From Oasisia sp. SBJ-2009 (Eukaryota; Annelida; Polychaeta; Sabellida; Siboglinidae), in NCBI GenBank assembly GCA_964017155.1, contig OZ024856.1:8631811-8695810 (forward strand): a DNA stretch of 64,000 nt, read 5' to 3'. The notes below the pieces were generated by a model. The model ran no database searches and had not been told where the DNA came from. It worked only from the letters and a program-made list of their open reading frames with translations. Of the stretch, positions 23,249-36,654 are shown piece by piece (positions within the stretch are counted from its first letter, which is position 1; each line of letters starts with the position of its first letter). Made by a program: the position numbers and the translations under genes.

Positions 23249-25311
23249 GAAATTGCGAGAAACACCCCAAAATGCGCTTACGCCAATATCAGGGTATTTT
23301 CTCTTCTGAAAAATACAACGTACCAATACAGTTCGTTAGTTTTATGGACCGTCATCGGTTCCTGGACTAGAAATCAATTACAACTTGTCGAGCTTCCAAA
23401 ATGGTGCCTATATTTCGGAAATTACGCTAATCACCCTCAAAGTTCGCTTACGCCAATGCAAAGTTATTTTCACATCTGAAACCTACAATGTACCACTACT
23501 ATTCGTGACATTTGTGGACTCGCATGGTTCCCAGGGCGAAGAGTCAAGTACAAGTGGTCCTGCTTCGATACGCGTACCTATTTTTTCGGAAATTACGTTA
23601 AACTCCCTTAAATGCGTTCGCGCCAAATTAACGGTATTATCTCATCGGAAAACTACATCGTAGTACGACTATAATAAAATACTTTTTTTGGATTTGTTTA
23701 GTCCAGACAACGAGGAATAAAGTACACGGGGTTGAATTTCGATACTAATAGATGGTGATTTTCGAAATTGCGATAAACACCCCAAAGTGAGCTTGCGCCA
23801 ATATAAGGGTATTTTCTCTTCTGAAAAATACAACGTACAAATACAGTTCGTTAGTTTTATGGATCGTCATCGGTTCCCGAACTAAAAATCGACTACAACT
23901 TGTCGAGCTTCCAAAATGGTGCCTATATTTCGGAAATTACGCTAATCACCCTCAAAGTGCGCTTACGCCAATGGAAAGTTATTTTTACATCTGAAACCTA
24001 CAATGTACCACTAATCTTCGTGACAAGTGTGGATTCGCATGATTCCCAGAACGAAGAGTCAAGTACAAGTGGGCGTGCTTCGATACTCGTACCTATTTTT
24101 TCGGAAATTACTGTAAATTCGCTTAAATGCGTTCGCGCCCAAATAACGGTATTGTCTCATCGGAAAACTACAACGTAGTACCACTATACTTAGATACTTT
24201 TTTTTTGGATTTGCATAGGCCAGACAACAAGGAATAAAGTACAAGTGGTTGAATTTCGATACTAATAGATAGTGGCTTTGGAAATTGCGAGAAACACCCC
24301 AAAATGCGCTTACGCCAATATCAGGGTATTTTCTCTTCTGAAAAATACAACGTACCAATACAGTTCGTTAGTTTTATGGATCGTCATCGGTTCCTGGACT
24401 AGAAATCAATTACAACTTGTCGAGCTTCCAAAATGGTGCCTATATTTCGGAAATTACGCTAATCACCCTCAAAGTTCGCTTACGCCAATGCAAAGTTATT
24501 TTCACATCTGAAACCTACAATGTACCACTACTATTCGTGACATTTGTGGATTCGCATGGTTCCCAGGGCGAAGAGTCAAGTACAAGTGGTCCTGCTTCGA
24601 TACGCGTACCTATTTTTTCGGAAATTACGTTAAACTCCCTTAAATGCGTTCGCGCCAAATTAACGGTATTATCTCATCGGAAAACTACATCGTAGTACGA
24701 CTATAATAAAATACTTTTTTTGGATTTGTTTAGTCCAGACAACGAGGAATAAAGTACACGGGGTTGAATTTCGATACTAATAGATGGTGATTTTCGAAAT
24801 TGCGATAAACACCCCAAAGTGCGCTTGCGCCAATATAAGGGTATTTTCTCTTCTGAAAAATACAACGTACAAATACAGTTCGTTAGTTGTATGGATCGTC
24901 ATCGGTTCCCGAACTAGAAATCGACTACAACTTGTCGAGCTTCCAAAATGGTGCCTATATTTCGGAAATTACGCTAATCACCCTCAAAGTGCGCTTACGC
25001 CAATGCAAAGTTATTTTCACATCTGAAACCTACAATGTACCACTAATCTTCGTGACAAGTGTGGATTCGCATGATTCCCAGAACGAAGAGTCAAGTACAA
25101 GTGGGCGTGCTTCGATACTCGTACCTATTTTTTCGGAAATTACTGTAAATTCGCTTAAATGCGTTCGCGCCAAAATAACGGTATTGTCTCATCGGAAAAC
25201 TACAACGTAGTACCACTATAATTAGATACTTTTTTTTGGATTTGCATAGGCCAGACAACAAGGAATAAAGTACAAGTGGTTGAATTTCGATACTAATAGA
25301 TAGTGGCTTTG
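23249..25311 (+). repeat. Four-monomer higher-order block, copy 2 (2,063 bp)
   Basis: Units 46-49 start at 23249, 23764, 24281 and 24796 and repeat every marker of copy 1. I noticed only three differences: ATTATATCATCGG near 21587 against ATTATCTCATCGG here, GCGCCCAAATAACGG in unit 47, and TGCGTTCGCG in unit 49 where unit 45 has TGCATTCGCG. The duplication is recent relative to the rest of the array. Confidence 0.9.
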
Positions 25312-27372
25312 GAAATTGCGAGAAACACCCCAAAATGCGCTTACGCCAATATCAGGGTATTTTCTCTTCTGAAAAATACAACGTACCAATACAGTTCGTT
25401 AGTTTTATGGATCGTCATCGGTTCCTGGACTAGAAATCAATTACAACTTGTTGAGCTTCCAAAATGGTGCCTATATTTCGGAAATTACGCTAATCACCCT
25501 CAAAGTTCGCTTACGCCAATGCAAAGTTATTTTCACATCTGAAACCTACAATGTACCACTACTATTCGTGACATTTGTGGATTCGCATGGTTCCCAGGGC
25601 GAAGAGTCAAGTACAAGTGGTCCTGCTTCGATACGCGTACATATTTTTTCGGAAATTACGTTAAACTCCCTTAAATGCGTTCGCGCCAAATTAACGGTAT
25701 TATCTCATCGGAAAACTACATCGTAGTACGACTATAATAAAATACTTTTTTTGGATTTGTTTAGTCCAGACAACGAGGAATAAAGTACACGGGGTTGAAT
25801 TTCGATACTAATAGATGGTGATTTTCGAAATTGCGATAAACACCCCAAAGTGCGCTTGCGCCAATATAAGGGTATTTTCCTTCTGAAAAATACAACGTAC
25901 AAATACAGTTCGTTAGTTTTATGGATCATCATCGGATCCCGAACTAGAAATCGACTACAACTTGTCGAGCTTCCAAAATGGTGCCTATATTTCGGAAATT
26001 ACGCTAATCACCCTCAAAGTGCACTTACGCCAATGCAAAGTTATTTTTACATCTGAAACCTACAATGTACCACTAATCTTCGTGACATGTGTGGATTCGC
26101 ATGATTCCCAGAACGAAGAGTCAAGTACAAGTGGGCGTGCTTCGATACTCGTACCTATTTATTCGGAAATTACTGTAAACTCGCTTAAATGCGTTCGCGC
26201 CAAAATAACGGTATTGTCTCATCGGAAAACTACAACGTAGTACCACTATAATTAGATATTTTTTTTTGGATTTGCATAGGCCAGACAACAAGGAATAAAG
26301 TACAAGTGGTTGAATTTCGATACTAATAGATACTGGCTTTGGAAATTGCGAGAAACACCCCAAAATGCGCTTACGCCGATATAAGGGTATTTTCTCTTCT
26401 GAAAAATACAACGTACCAATACAGTTCGTTAGTTTTATGGATCGTCATCGGTTCCTGGACTAGAAATCAATTACAACTTGTCGAGCTTCCAAAATGGTGC
26501 CTATATTTCGGAAATTACGCTAATCACCCTCAAAGTTCGCTTACGCCAATGCAAAGTAATTTTCACATCTGAAACCTACAATGTACCACTACTCTTCGTG
26601 ACATGTGTGGACTCGCATGATTCCCAGAACGAAGAGTCAAGTACAAGTGGGCGTGCTTCGATACTCGTACCTATTTATTCGGAAATTACTGTAAACTCGC
26701 TTAAATGCGTTCGCGCCAAAATAACGGTATTGTCTCATCGGAAAACTACAACGTAGTACCACTATAATTAGATACTTTTTTTTGGATTTGCATAGGCCAG
26801 ACAACAAGGAATAAAGTACAAGTGGTTGAATTTCGATACTAATAGATAGTGGCTTTGGAAATTGCGAGAAACACCCCAAAATGCGCTTACGCCAATATAA
26901 GGGTATTTTCTCTTCTGAAAAATACAACGTAACAATACAGTTCGTTAGTTTTATGGATCGTCATCGGTTCCCGGACTAGAAATCAATTACAACTTGTCGA
27001 GCTTCCAAAATGGTGCCTATATTTCGGAAATTACGCTAATCACCCTCAAAGTTCGCTTACGCCAATGCAAAGTAATTTTCACATCTGAAACCTACAATGT
27101 ACCACTACTATTCGTGACATTTGTGGATTCGCATGGTTCCCAGGGCGAAGAGTCAAGAACAAGTGGTCCTGCTTCGATACGCGTACCTATTTTTTCGGAA
27201 ATTACGATAAACTCCCTTAAATGCGTTCGCGCCAAATTAACTGTATTATCTCATCGGAAAACTACATCGTAGTACGACTATAATAAGATACTTTTTTTGG
27301 ATTTGTATAGTCCAGACAACGAGGAATAAAGTGCATGGGGTTGAATTTCGATACTAATAGATAGTGATTTTC
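25312..27372 (+). repeat. Units 50-53: mosaic segment with a shared 1-bp deletion
   Basis: Unit starts are 25312, 25826, 26342 and 26858. The order is a3-P, a2-R, a3-R, a3-P. Unit 51 has TATTTTCCTTCTG instead of TATTTTCTCTTCTG, a one-base loss that makes the preceding spacing 514 bp. The same lesion occurs near 33610 and 52684. Units 51 and 52 have CTATTTATTCGG in place of CTATTTTTTCGG. Unit 52 opens ATACTGGCTTTGG. Unit 53 carries AAGAACAAGTGG and ACGATAAACTCCC. Confidence 0.85.
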
Positions 27373-29950
27373 GAAATTTCGATAAACACCCCAAAGTGCG
27401 CTTACGCCAATATCAGGGTATTTTCTCTTCTGAAAAATACAACGTACCAATACAGTTCGTTAGTTTTATGGATCGTCATCGGTTCCTGGACTAGAAATCA
27501 ATTACAACTTGTCGAGCTTCCAAAATGGTGCCTATATTTCGGAAATTACGCTAATCACCCTCAAAGTTCGCTTACGCCAATGCAAAGTTATTTTCACATC
27601 TGAAACCTACAATGTACCACTACTATTCGTGACATTTGTGGATTCGCATGGTTCCCAGGGCGAAGAGTCAAGTACAAGTGGTCCTGCTTCGATACGCGTA
27701 CCTATTTTTTCGGAAATTACGTTAAACTCCCTTAAATGCGTTCGCGCCAAATTAACGGTATTATCTCATCGGAAAACTACATCGTAGTACGACTATAATA
27801 AAATACTTTTTTTGGATTTGTTTAGTCCAGACAACGAGGAATAAAGTACACGGGGTTGAATTTCGATACTAATAGATGGTGATTTTCGAAATTGCGATAA
27901 ACACCCCAAAGTGAGCTTGCGCCAATATAAGGGTATTTTCTCTTCTGAAAAATACAACGTACAAATACAGTTCGTTAGTTTTATGGATCGTCATCGGTTC
28001 CCGAACTAGAAATCGACTACAACTTGTCGAGCTTCCAAAATGGTGCCTATATTTCGGAAATTACGCTAATCACCCTCAAAGTGCGCTTACGCCAATGCAA
28101 AGTTATTTTTACATCTGAAACCTACAATGTACCACTAATCTTCGTGACAAGTGTGGATTCGCATGATTCCCAGAACGAAGAGTCAAGTACAAGTGGGCGT
28201 GCTTCGATACTCGTACCTATTTTTTCGGAAATTACTGTAAATTCGCTTAAATGCGTTCGCGCCCAAATAACGGTATTGTCTCATCGGAAAACTACAACGT
28301 AGTACCACTATAATTAGATACTTTTTTTTGGATTTGCATAGGCCAGACAACAAGGAATAAAGTACAAGTGGTTGAATTTCGATACTAATAGATAGTGGCT
28401 TTGGAAATTGCGAGAAACACCCCAAAATGCGCTTACGCCAATATCAGGGTATTTTCTCTTCTGAAAAATACAACGTACCAATACAGTTCGTTAGTTTTAT
28501 GGATCGTCATCGGTTCCTGGACTAGAAATCAATTACAACTTGTCGAGCTTCCAAAATGGTGCCTATATTTCGGAAATTACGCTAATCACCCTCAAAGTTC
28601 GCTTACGCCTATGCAAAGTTATTTTCACATCTGAAACCTACAATGTACCACTACTATTCGTGACATTTGAGGATTCGCATGGTTCCCAGGGCGAAGAGTC
28701 AAGTACAAGTGGTCCTGCTTCGATACGCGTACCTATTTTTTCGGAAATTACGTTAAACTCCCTTAAATGCGTTCGCGCTAAATTAACGGTATTATCTCAT
28801 CGGAAAATTACATCGTAGTACGACCATAATAAAATACTTTTTTTGGATTTGTTTAGTCCAGACAACGAGGAATAAAGTACACGGGGTTGAATTTCGATAC
28901 TAATAGATGGTGATTTTCGAAATTGCGATAAACACCCCAAAGTGCGCTTGCGCCAATATAAGGGTATTTTCTCTTCTGAAAAATACAACGTACAAATACA
29001 GTTCGTTAGTTTTATGGATCGTCATCGGTTCCCGAACTAGAAATCGACTACAACTTGTCGAGCTTCCAAAATGGTGCCTATATTTCGGAAATTACGCTAA
29101 TCACCCTCAAAGTGCGCTTACGCCAATGCAAAGTTATTTTTACATCTGAAACCTACAATGTACCACTAATCTTCGTGACAAGTGTGGATTCGCATGATTC
29201 CCAGAACGAAGAGTCAAGTACAAGTGGGCGTGCTTCGATACTCGTACCTATTTTTTCGGAAATTACTGTAAATTCCCTTAAATGCGTTCGCGCCCAAATA
29301 ACGGTATTGTCTCATCGGAAAACTACAACGTAGTACCACTATAATTATATACTTTTTTTTTGGATTTGCATAGGCCAGACAACAAGGAATAAAGTACAAG
29401 TGGTTGAATTTCGATACTAATAGATAGTGGCTTTGGAAATTGCGAGAAACACCCCAAAATGCGCTTACGCCAATATCAGGGTATTTTCTCTTCTGAAAAA
29501 TACAACGTACCAATACAGTTCGTTAGTTTTATGGATCGTCATCGGTTCCTGGACTAGAAATCAATTACAACTTGTCGAGCTTCCAAAATGGTGCCTATAT
29601 TTCGGAAATTACGCTAATCACCCTCAAAGTTCGCTTACGCCAATGCAAAGTTATTTTCACATCTGAAACCTACAATGTACCACTACTATTCGTGACATTT
29701 GTGGAATCGCATGGTTCCCAGGGCGAAGAGTCAAGTACAAGTGGTCCTGCTTCGATACGCGTACCTATTTTTTCGGAAATTACGTTAAACTCCCTTAAAT
29801 GCGTTCGCGCCAAATTAACGGTATTATCTCATCGGAAAACTACATCGTAGTACGACTATAATAAAATACTTTTTTTGGATTTGTTTAGTCCAGACAACGA
29901 GGAATAAAGTACACGGGGTTGAATTTCGACACTAATAGATGGTGATTTTC
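27373..29950 (+). repeat. Units 54-58: block duplicated 6,704 bp downstream (copy 1)
   Basis: Unit starts are 27373, 27888, 28404, 28919 and 29436. From 27339 to 29819 the sequence matches 34043-36523 at an offset of 6,704 bp (13 monomers). Shared markers in order are GTGAGCTTGCG, GCCTATGCAAAG, TTTGAGGATTCG, GCGCTAAATTAACG, GACCATAATAAA, AATTCCCTTAAATG, ATAATTATATAC and GTGGAATCGC. Left and right ends are set by linker and C-subunit differences. Confidence 0.88.
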
Positions 29951-32900
29951 GAAATTGCGATAAACACCCCAAAGTGCGCTTGCCCCAATATAAGGGTATT
30001 TTCTCTTCTGAAAAATACAACGTACAAATACAGTTCGTTAGTTTTATGGATCGTCATCGGTTCCCGAACTAGAAATCGACTACAACTTGTCGAGCTTCCA
30101 AAATGGTGCCTATATTTCGGAAATTACGCTAATCACCCTCAAAGTGCGCTTACGCCAATGCAAAGTTATTTTTACATCTGAAACCTACAATGTACCACTA
30201 ATCTTCGTGACAAGTGTGGATTCGCATGATTCCCAGAACGAAGAGTCAAGTACAAGTGGGCGTGCTTCGATACTCGTACCTATTTTTTCGGAAATTACTG
30301 TAAATTCGCTTAAATGCGTTCGCGCCAAAATAACGGTATTGTCTCATCGGAAAACTACAACGTAGTACCACTATAATTAGATACGTTTTTTTTGGATTTG
30401 CTTAGGCCAGGCAACAAGGAATAAAGTACAAGTGGTTGAATTTCGATACTAATAGATAGTGGCTTTGGAAATTGAGAGAAACACCCCAAAATGCGCTTAC
30501 GCCAATATAAGGGTATTTTCTCTTCTGAAAAATACAACGTACCAATACAGTTCGTTAGTTTTATGGATCGTCATCGGTTCCTGGACTAGAAATCAATTAC
30601 AACTTGTCGAGCTTCCAAAATGGTGCCTATATTTCGGAAATTACGCTAATCACCCTCAAAGTTCGCTTACGCCAATGCAAAGTAATTTTCACATCTGAAA
30701 CCTACAATGTACCACTACTATTCGTGACATTTGTGGAATCGCATGGTTCCCAGGGCGAAGAGTCAAGTACAAGTGGTCCTGCTTCGATACGCGTACCTAT
30801 TTTTTCGGAAATTACGTTAAACTCCCTTAAATGCGTTCGCGCCAAATTAACGGTATTATCTCATCGGAAAACTACATCGTAGTACGACTATAATAAAATA
30901 CTTTTTTTGGATTTGTTTAGTCCAGACAACGAGGAATAAAGTACACGGGGTTGAATTTCGACACTAATAGATGGTGATTTTCGAAATTGCGATAAACACC
31001 CCAAAGTGCGCTTGCCCCAATATAAGGGTATTTTCTCTTCTGAAAAATACAACGTACAAATACAGTTCGTTAGTTTTATGGATCGTCATCGGTTCCCGAA
31101 CTAGAAATCGACTACAACTTGTCGAGCTTCCAAAATGGTGCCTATATTTCGGAAATTACGCTAATCACCCTCAAAGTGCGCTTACGCCAATGCAAAGTTA
31201 TTTTTACATCTGAAACCTACAATGTACCACTAATCTTCGTGACAAGTGTGGATTCGCATGATTCCCAGAACGAAGAGTCAAGTACAAGTGGGCGTGCTTC
31301 GATACTCGTACCTATTTTTTCGGAAATTACTGTAAATTCGCTTAAATGCGTTCGCGCCAAAATAACGGTATTGTCTCATCGGAAAACTACAACGTAGTAC
31401 CACTATAATTAGATACGTTTTTTTTGGATTTGCTTAGGCCAGGCAACAAGGAATAAAGTACAAGTGGTTGAATTTCGATACTAATAGATAGTGGCTTTGG
31501 AAATTGAGAGAAACACCCCAAAATGCGCTTACGCCAATATAAGGGTATTTTCTCTTCTGAAAAATACAACGTACCAATACAGTTCGTTAGTTTTATGGAT
31601 CGTCATCGGTTCCTGGACTAGAAATCAATTACAACTTGTCGAGCTTCCAAAATGGTGCCTATATTTCGGAAATTACGCTAATCACCCTCAAAGTTCGCTT
31701 ACGCCAATGCAAAGTAATTTTCACATCTGAAACCTACAATGTACCACTACTATTCGTGACATTTGAGGATTCGCATGGTTCCCAGGGCGAAGAGTCAAGT
31801 ACAAGTGGTCCTGCTTCGATACGCGTACCTATTTTTTCGGAAATTACGTTAAACTCCCTTAAATGCGTTCGCGCTAAATTAACGGTATTATCTCATCGGA
31901 AAATTACATCGTAGTACGACCATAATAAAATACTTTTTTTGGATTTGTTTAGTCCAGACAACGAGGAATAAAGTACACGGGGTTGAATTTCGATACTAAT
32001 AGATGGTGATTTTCGAAATTGCGATAAACACCCCAAAGTGCGCTTGCCCCAATATAAGGGTATTTTCTCTTCTGAAAAATACAACGTACAAATACAGTTC
32101 GTTAGTTTTATGGATCGTCATCGGTTCCCGAACTAGAAATCGACTACAACTTGTCGAGCTTCCAAAATGGTGCCTATATTTCGGAAATTACGCTAATCAC
32201 CCTCAAAGTGCGCTTACGCCAATGCAAAGTTATTTTTACATCTGAAACCTACAATGTACCACTAATCTTCGTGACAAGTGTGGATTCGCATGATTCCCAG
32301 AACGAAGAGTCAAGTACAAGTGGGCGTGCTTCGATACTCGTACCTATTTTTTCGGAAATTACTGTAAATTCGCTTAAATGCGTTCGCGCCAAAATAACGG
32401 TATTGTCTCATCGGAAAACTACAACGTAGTACCACTATAATTAGATACGTTTTTTTTGGATTTGCTTAGGCCAGGCAACAAGGAATAAAGTACAAGTGGT
32501 TGAATTTCGATACTAATAGATAGTGGCTTTGGAAATTGAGAGAAACACCCCAAAATGCGCTTACGCCAATATAAGGGTATTTTCTCTTCTGAAAAATACA
32601 ACGTACCAATACAGTTCGTTAGTTTTATGGATCGTCATCGGTTCCTGGACTAGAAATCAATTACAACTTGTCGAGCTTCCAAAATGGTGCCTATATTTCG
32701 GAAATTACGCTAATCACCCTCAAAGTTCGCTTACGCCAATGCAAAGTAATTTTCACATCTGAAACCTACAATGTACCACTACTATTCGTGACATTTGTGG
32801 ATTCGCATGGTTCCCAGGGCGAAGAGTCAAGAACAAGTGGTCCTGCTTCGATACGCGTACCTATTTTTTCGGAAATTACGTTAAACTCCCTTAAATGCGT

Positions 32901-33046
32901 TCGCGCCAAATTAACTGTATTATCTCATCGGAAAACTACATCGTAGTACGACTATAATAAGATACTTTTTTTGGATTTGTATAGTCCAGACAACGAGGAA
33001 TAAAGTGCATGGGGTTGAATTTCGATACTAATAGATAGTGATTTTC
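29951..33046 (+). repeat. Units 59-64: 1,032-bp a2R/a3P dimer in three tandem copies
   Basis: Dimer starts are 29951, 30983 and 32015. All three share the private markers CTTGCCCCAATATAAG, ATACGTTTTTTTTGG, TTTGCTTAGGCCAGGC and GAAATTGAGAGAAAC. The P halves vary: unit 60 has GTGGAATCGC, unit 62 has TTTGAGGATTCG with GACCATAAT, and unit 64 has AAGAACAAGTGG. The R half and the following a3 start were therefore amplified while the P halves carry different exchanges. Confidence 0.9.
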
Positions 33047-34076
33047 GAAATTTCGATAAACACCCCAAAGTGCGCTTACGCCAATATCAAGGTATTTTCT
33101 CTTCTGAAAAATACAACGTACCAATACAGTTCGTTAGTTTTATGGATCGTCATCGGTTCCTGGACTAGAAATCAATTACAACTTGTCGAGCTTCCAAAAT
33201 GGTGCCTATATTTCGGAAATTACGCTAATCACCCTCAAAGTTCGCTTACGCCAATGCAAAGTTATTTTCACATCTGAAACCTACAATGTACCACTACTAT
33301 TCGTGACATTTGTGGATTCGCATGGTTCCCAGGGCGAAGAGTCAAGTACAAGTGGTCCTGCTTCGATACGCGTACCTATTTTTTCGGAAATTACGTTAAA
33401 CTCCCTTAAATGCGTTCGCGCCAAATTAACGGTATTATCTCATCGGAAAACTACATCGTAGTACGACTATAATAAAATACTTTTTTTGGATTTGTTTAGT
33501 CCAGACAACGAGGAATAAAGTACACGGGGTTGAATTTCGATACTAATAGATGGTGATTTTCGAAATTGCGATAAACACCCCAAAGTGCGCTTGCGCCAAT
33601 ATAAGGGTATTTTCCTTCTGAAAAATACAACGTACAAATACAGTTCGTTAGTTTTATGGATCATCATCGGTTCCCGAACTAGAAATCGACTACAACTTGT
33701 CGAGCTTCCAAAATGGTGCCTATATTTCGGAAATTACGCTAATCACCCTCAAAGTGCACTTACGCCAATGCAAAGTTATTTTTACATCTGAAACCTACAA
33801 TGTACCACTAATCTTCGTGACATGTGTGGATTCGCATGATTCCCAGAACGAAGAGTCAAGTACAAGTGGGCGTGCTTCGATACTCGTACCTATTTATTCG
33901 GAAATTACTGTAAACTCGCTTAAATGCGTTCGCGCCAAAATAACGGTATTGTCTCATCGGAAAACTACAACGTAGTACCACTATAATTAGATATTTTTTT
34001 TTGGATTTGCATAGGCCAGACAACAAGGAATAAAGTACAAGTGGTTGAATTTCGATACTAATAGATAGTGATTTTC
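33047..34076 (+). repeat. Units 65-66: a1P and deleted a2R
   Basis: Unit starts are 33047 and 33561. Unit 65 has ATATCAAGGTATTTTC. Unit 66 shares the one-base deletion (TATTTTCCTTCTG), GGATCATCATCGG, AAAGTGCACTTACG, CTATTTATTCGG and AGATATTTTTTTTTGG with unit 51, at an offset of 7,735 bp (15 monomers). The linker to unit 67 is R-type (GTACAAGTGG) but is followed by an a1 start instead of a3. Confidence 0.85.
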
Positions 34077-36654
34077 GAAATTTCGATAAACACCCCAAAG
34101 TGCGCTTACGCCAATATCAGGGTATTTTCTCTTCTGAAAAATACAACGTACCAATACAGTTCGTTAGTTTTATGGATCGTCATCGGTTCCTGGACTAGAA
34201 ATCAATTACAACTTGTCGAGCTTCCAAAATGGTGCCTATATTTCGGAAATTACGCTAATCACCCTCAAAGTTCGCTTACGCCAATGCAAAGTTATTTTCA
34301 CATCTGAAACCTACAATGTACCACTACTATTCGTGACATTTGTGGATTCGCATGGTTCCCAGGGCGAAGAGTCAAGTACAAGTGGTCCTGCTTCGATACG
34401 CGTACCTATTTTTTCGGAAATTACGTTAAACTCCCTTAAATGCGTTCGCGCCAAATTAACGGTATTATCTCATCGGAAAACTACATCGTAGTACGACTAT
34501 AATAAAATACTTTTTTTGGATTTGTTTAGTCCAGACAACGAGGAATAAAGTACACGGGGTTGAATTTCGATACTAATAGATGGTGATTTTCGAAATTGCG
34601 ATAAACACCCCAAAGTGAGCTTGCGCCAATATAAGGGTATTTTCTCTTCTGAAAAATACAACGTACAAATACAGTTCGTTAGTTTTATGGATCGTCATCG
34701 GTTCCCGAACTAGAAATCGACTACAACTTGTCGAGCTTCCAAAATGGTGCCTATATTTCGGAAATTACGCTAATCACCCTCAAAGTGCGCTTACGCCAAT
34801 GCAAAGTTATTTTTACATCTGAAACCTACAATGTACCACTAATCTTCGTGACAAGTGTGGATTCGCATGATTCCCAGAACGAAGAGTCAAGTACAAGTGG
34901 GCGTGCTTCGATACTCGTACCTATTTTTTCGGAAATTACTGTAAATTCGCTTAAATGCGTTCGCGCCCAAATAACGGTATTGTCTCATCGGAAAACTACA
35001 ACGTAGTACCACTATAATTAGATACTTTTTTTTGGATTTGCATAGGCCAGACAACAAGGAATAAAGTACAAGTGGTTGAATTTCGATACTAATAGATAGT
35101 GGCTTTGGAAATTGCGAGAAACACCCCAAAATGCGCTTACGCCAATATCAGGGTATTTTCTCTTCTGAAAAATACAACGTACCAATACAGTTCGTTAGTT
35201 TTATGGATCGTCATCGGTTCCTGGACTAGAAATCAATTACAACTTGTCGAGCTTCCAAAATGGTGCCTATATTTCGGAAATTACGCTAATCACCCTCAAA
35301 GTTCGCTTACGCCTATGCAAAGTTATTTTCACATCTGAAACCTACAATGTACCACTACTATTCGTGACATTTGAGGATTCGCATGGTTCCCAGGGCGAAG
35401 AGTCAAGTACAAGTGGTCCTGCTTCGATACGCGTACCTATTTTTTCGGAAATTACGTTAAACTCCCTTAAATGCGTTCGCGCTAAATTAACGGTATTATC
35501 TCATCGGAAAATTACATCGTAGTACGACCATAATAAAATACTTTTTTTGGATTTGTTTAGTCCAGACAACGAGGAATAAAGTACACGGGGTTGAATTTCG
35601 ATACTAATAGATGGTGATTTTCGAAATTGCGATAAACACCCCAAAGTGCGCTTGCGCCAATATAAGGGTATTTTCTCTTCTGAAAAATACAACGTACAAA
35701 TACAGTTCGTTAGTTTTATGGATCGTCATCGGTTCCCGAACTAGAAATCGACTACAACTTGTCGAGCTTCCAAAATGGTGCCTATATTTCGGAAATTACG
35801 CTAATCACCCTCAAAGTGCGCTTACGCCAATGCAAAGTTATTTTTACATCTGAAACCTACAATGTACCACTAATCTTCGTGACAAGTGTGGATTCGCATG
35901 ATTCCCAGAACGAAGAGTCAAGTACAAGTGGGCGTGCTTCGATACTCGTACCTATTTTTTCGGAAATTACTGTAAATTCCCTTAAATGCGTTCGCGCCCA
36001 AATAACGGTATTGTCTCATCGGAAAACTACAACGTAGTACCACTATAATTATATACTTTTTTTTTGGATTTGCATAGGCCAGACAACAAGGAATAAAGTA
36101 CAAGTGGTTGAATTTCGATACTAATAGATAGTGGCTTTGGAAATTGCGAGAAACACCCCAAAATGCGCTTACGCCAATATCAGGGTATTTTCTCTTCTGA
36201 AAAATACAACGTACCAATACAGTTCGTTAGTTTTATGGATCGTCATCGGTTCCTGGACTAGAAATCAATTACAACTTGTCGAGCTTCCAAAATGGTGCCT
36301 ATATTTCGGAAATTACGCTAATCACCCTCAAAGTTCGCTTACGCCAATGCAAAGTTATTTTCACATCTGAAACCTACAATGTACCACTACTATTCGTGAC
36401 ATTTGTGGAATCGCATGGTTCCCAGGGCGAAGAGTCAAGTACAAGTGGTCCTGCTTCGATACGCGTACCTATTTTTTCGGAAATTACGTTAAACTCCCTT
36501 AAATGCGTTCGCGCCAAATTAACTGTATTATCTCATCGGAAAACTACATCGTAGTACGACTATAATAAGATACTTTTTTTGGATTTGTATAGTCCAGACA
36601 ACGAGGAATAAAGTGCATGGGGTTGAATTTCGATACTAATAGATAGTGATTTTC
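34077..36654 (+). repeat. Units 67-71: block duplicated from 27.3 kb (copy 2)
   Basis: Unit starts are 34077, 34592, 35108, 35623 and 36140. The segment matches 27339-29819 up to 36523. At 36524 the copy switches to AACTGTATTATC and an AAGATAC / TGTATAGTCC linker leading to a1, whereas copy 1 continues AACGGTATTATC to an a2 start. Confidence 0.88.
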
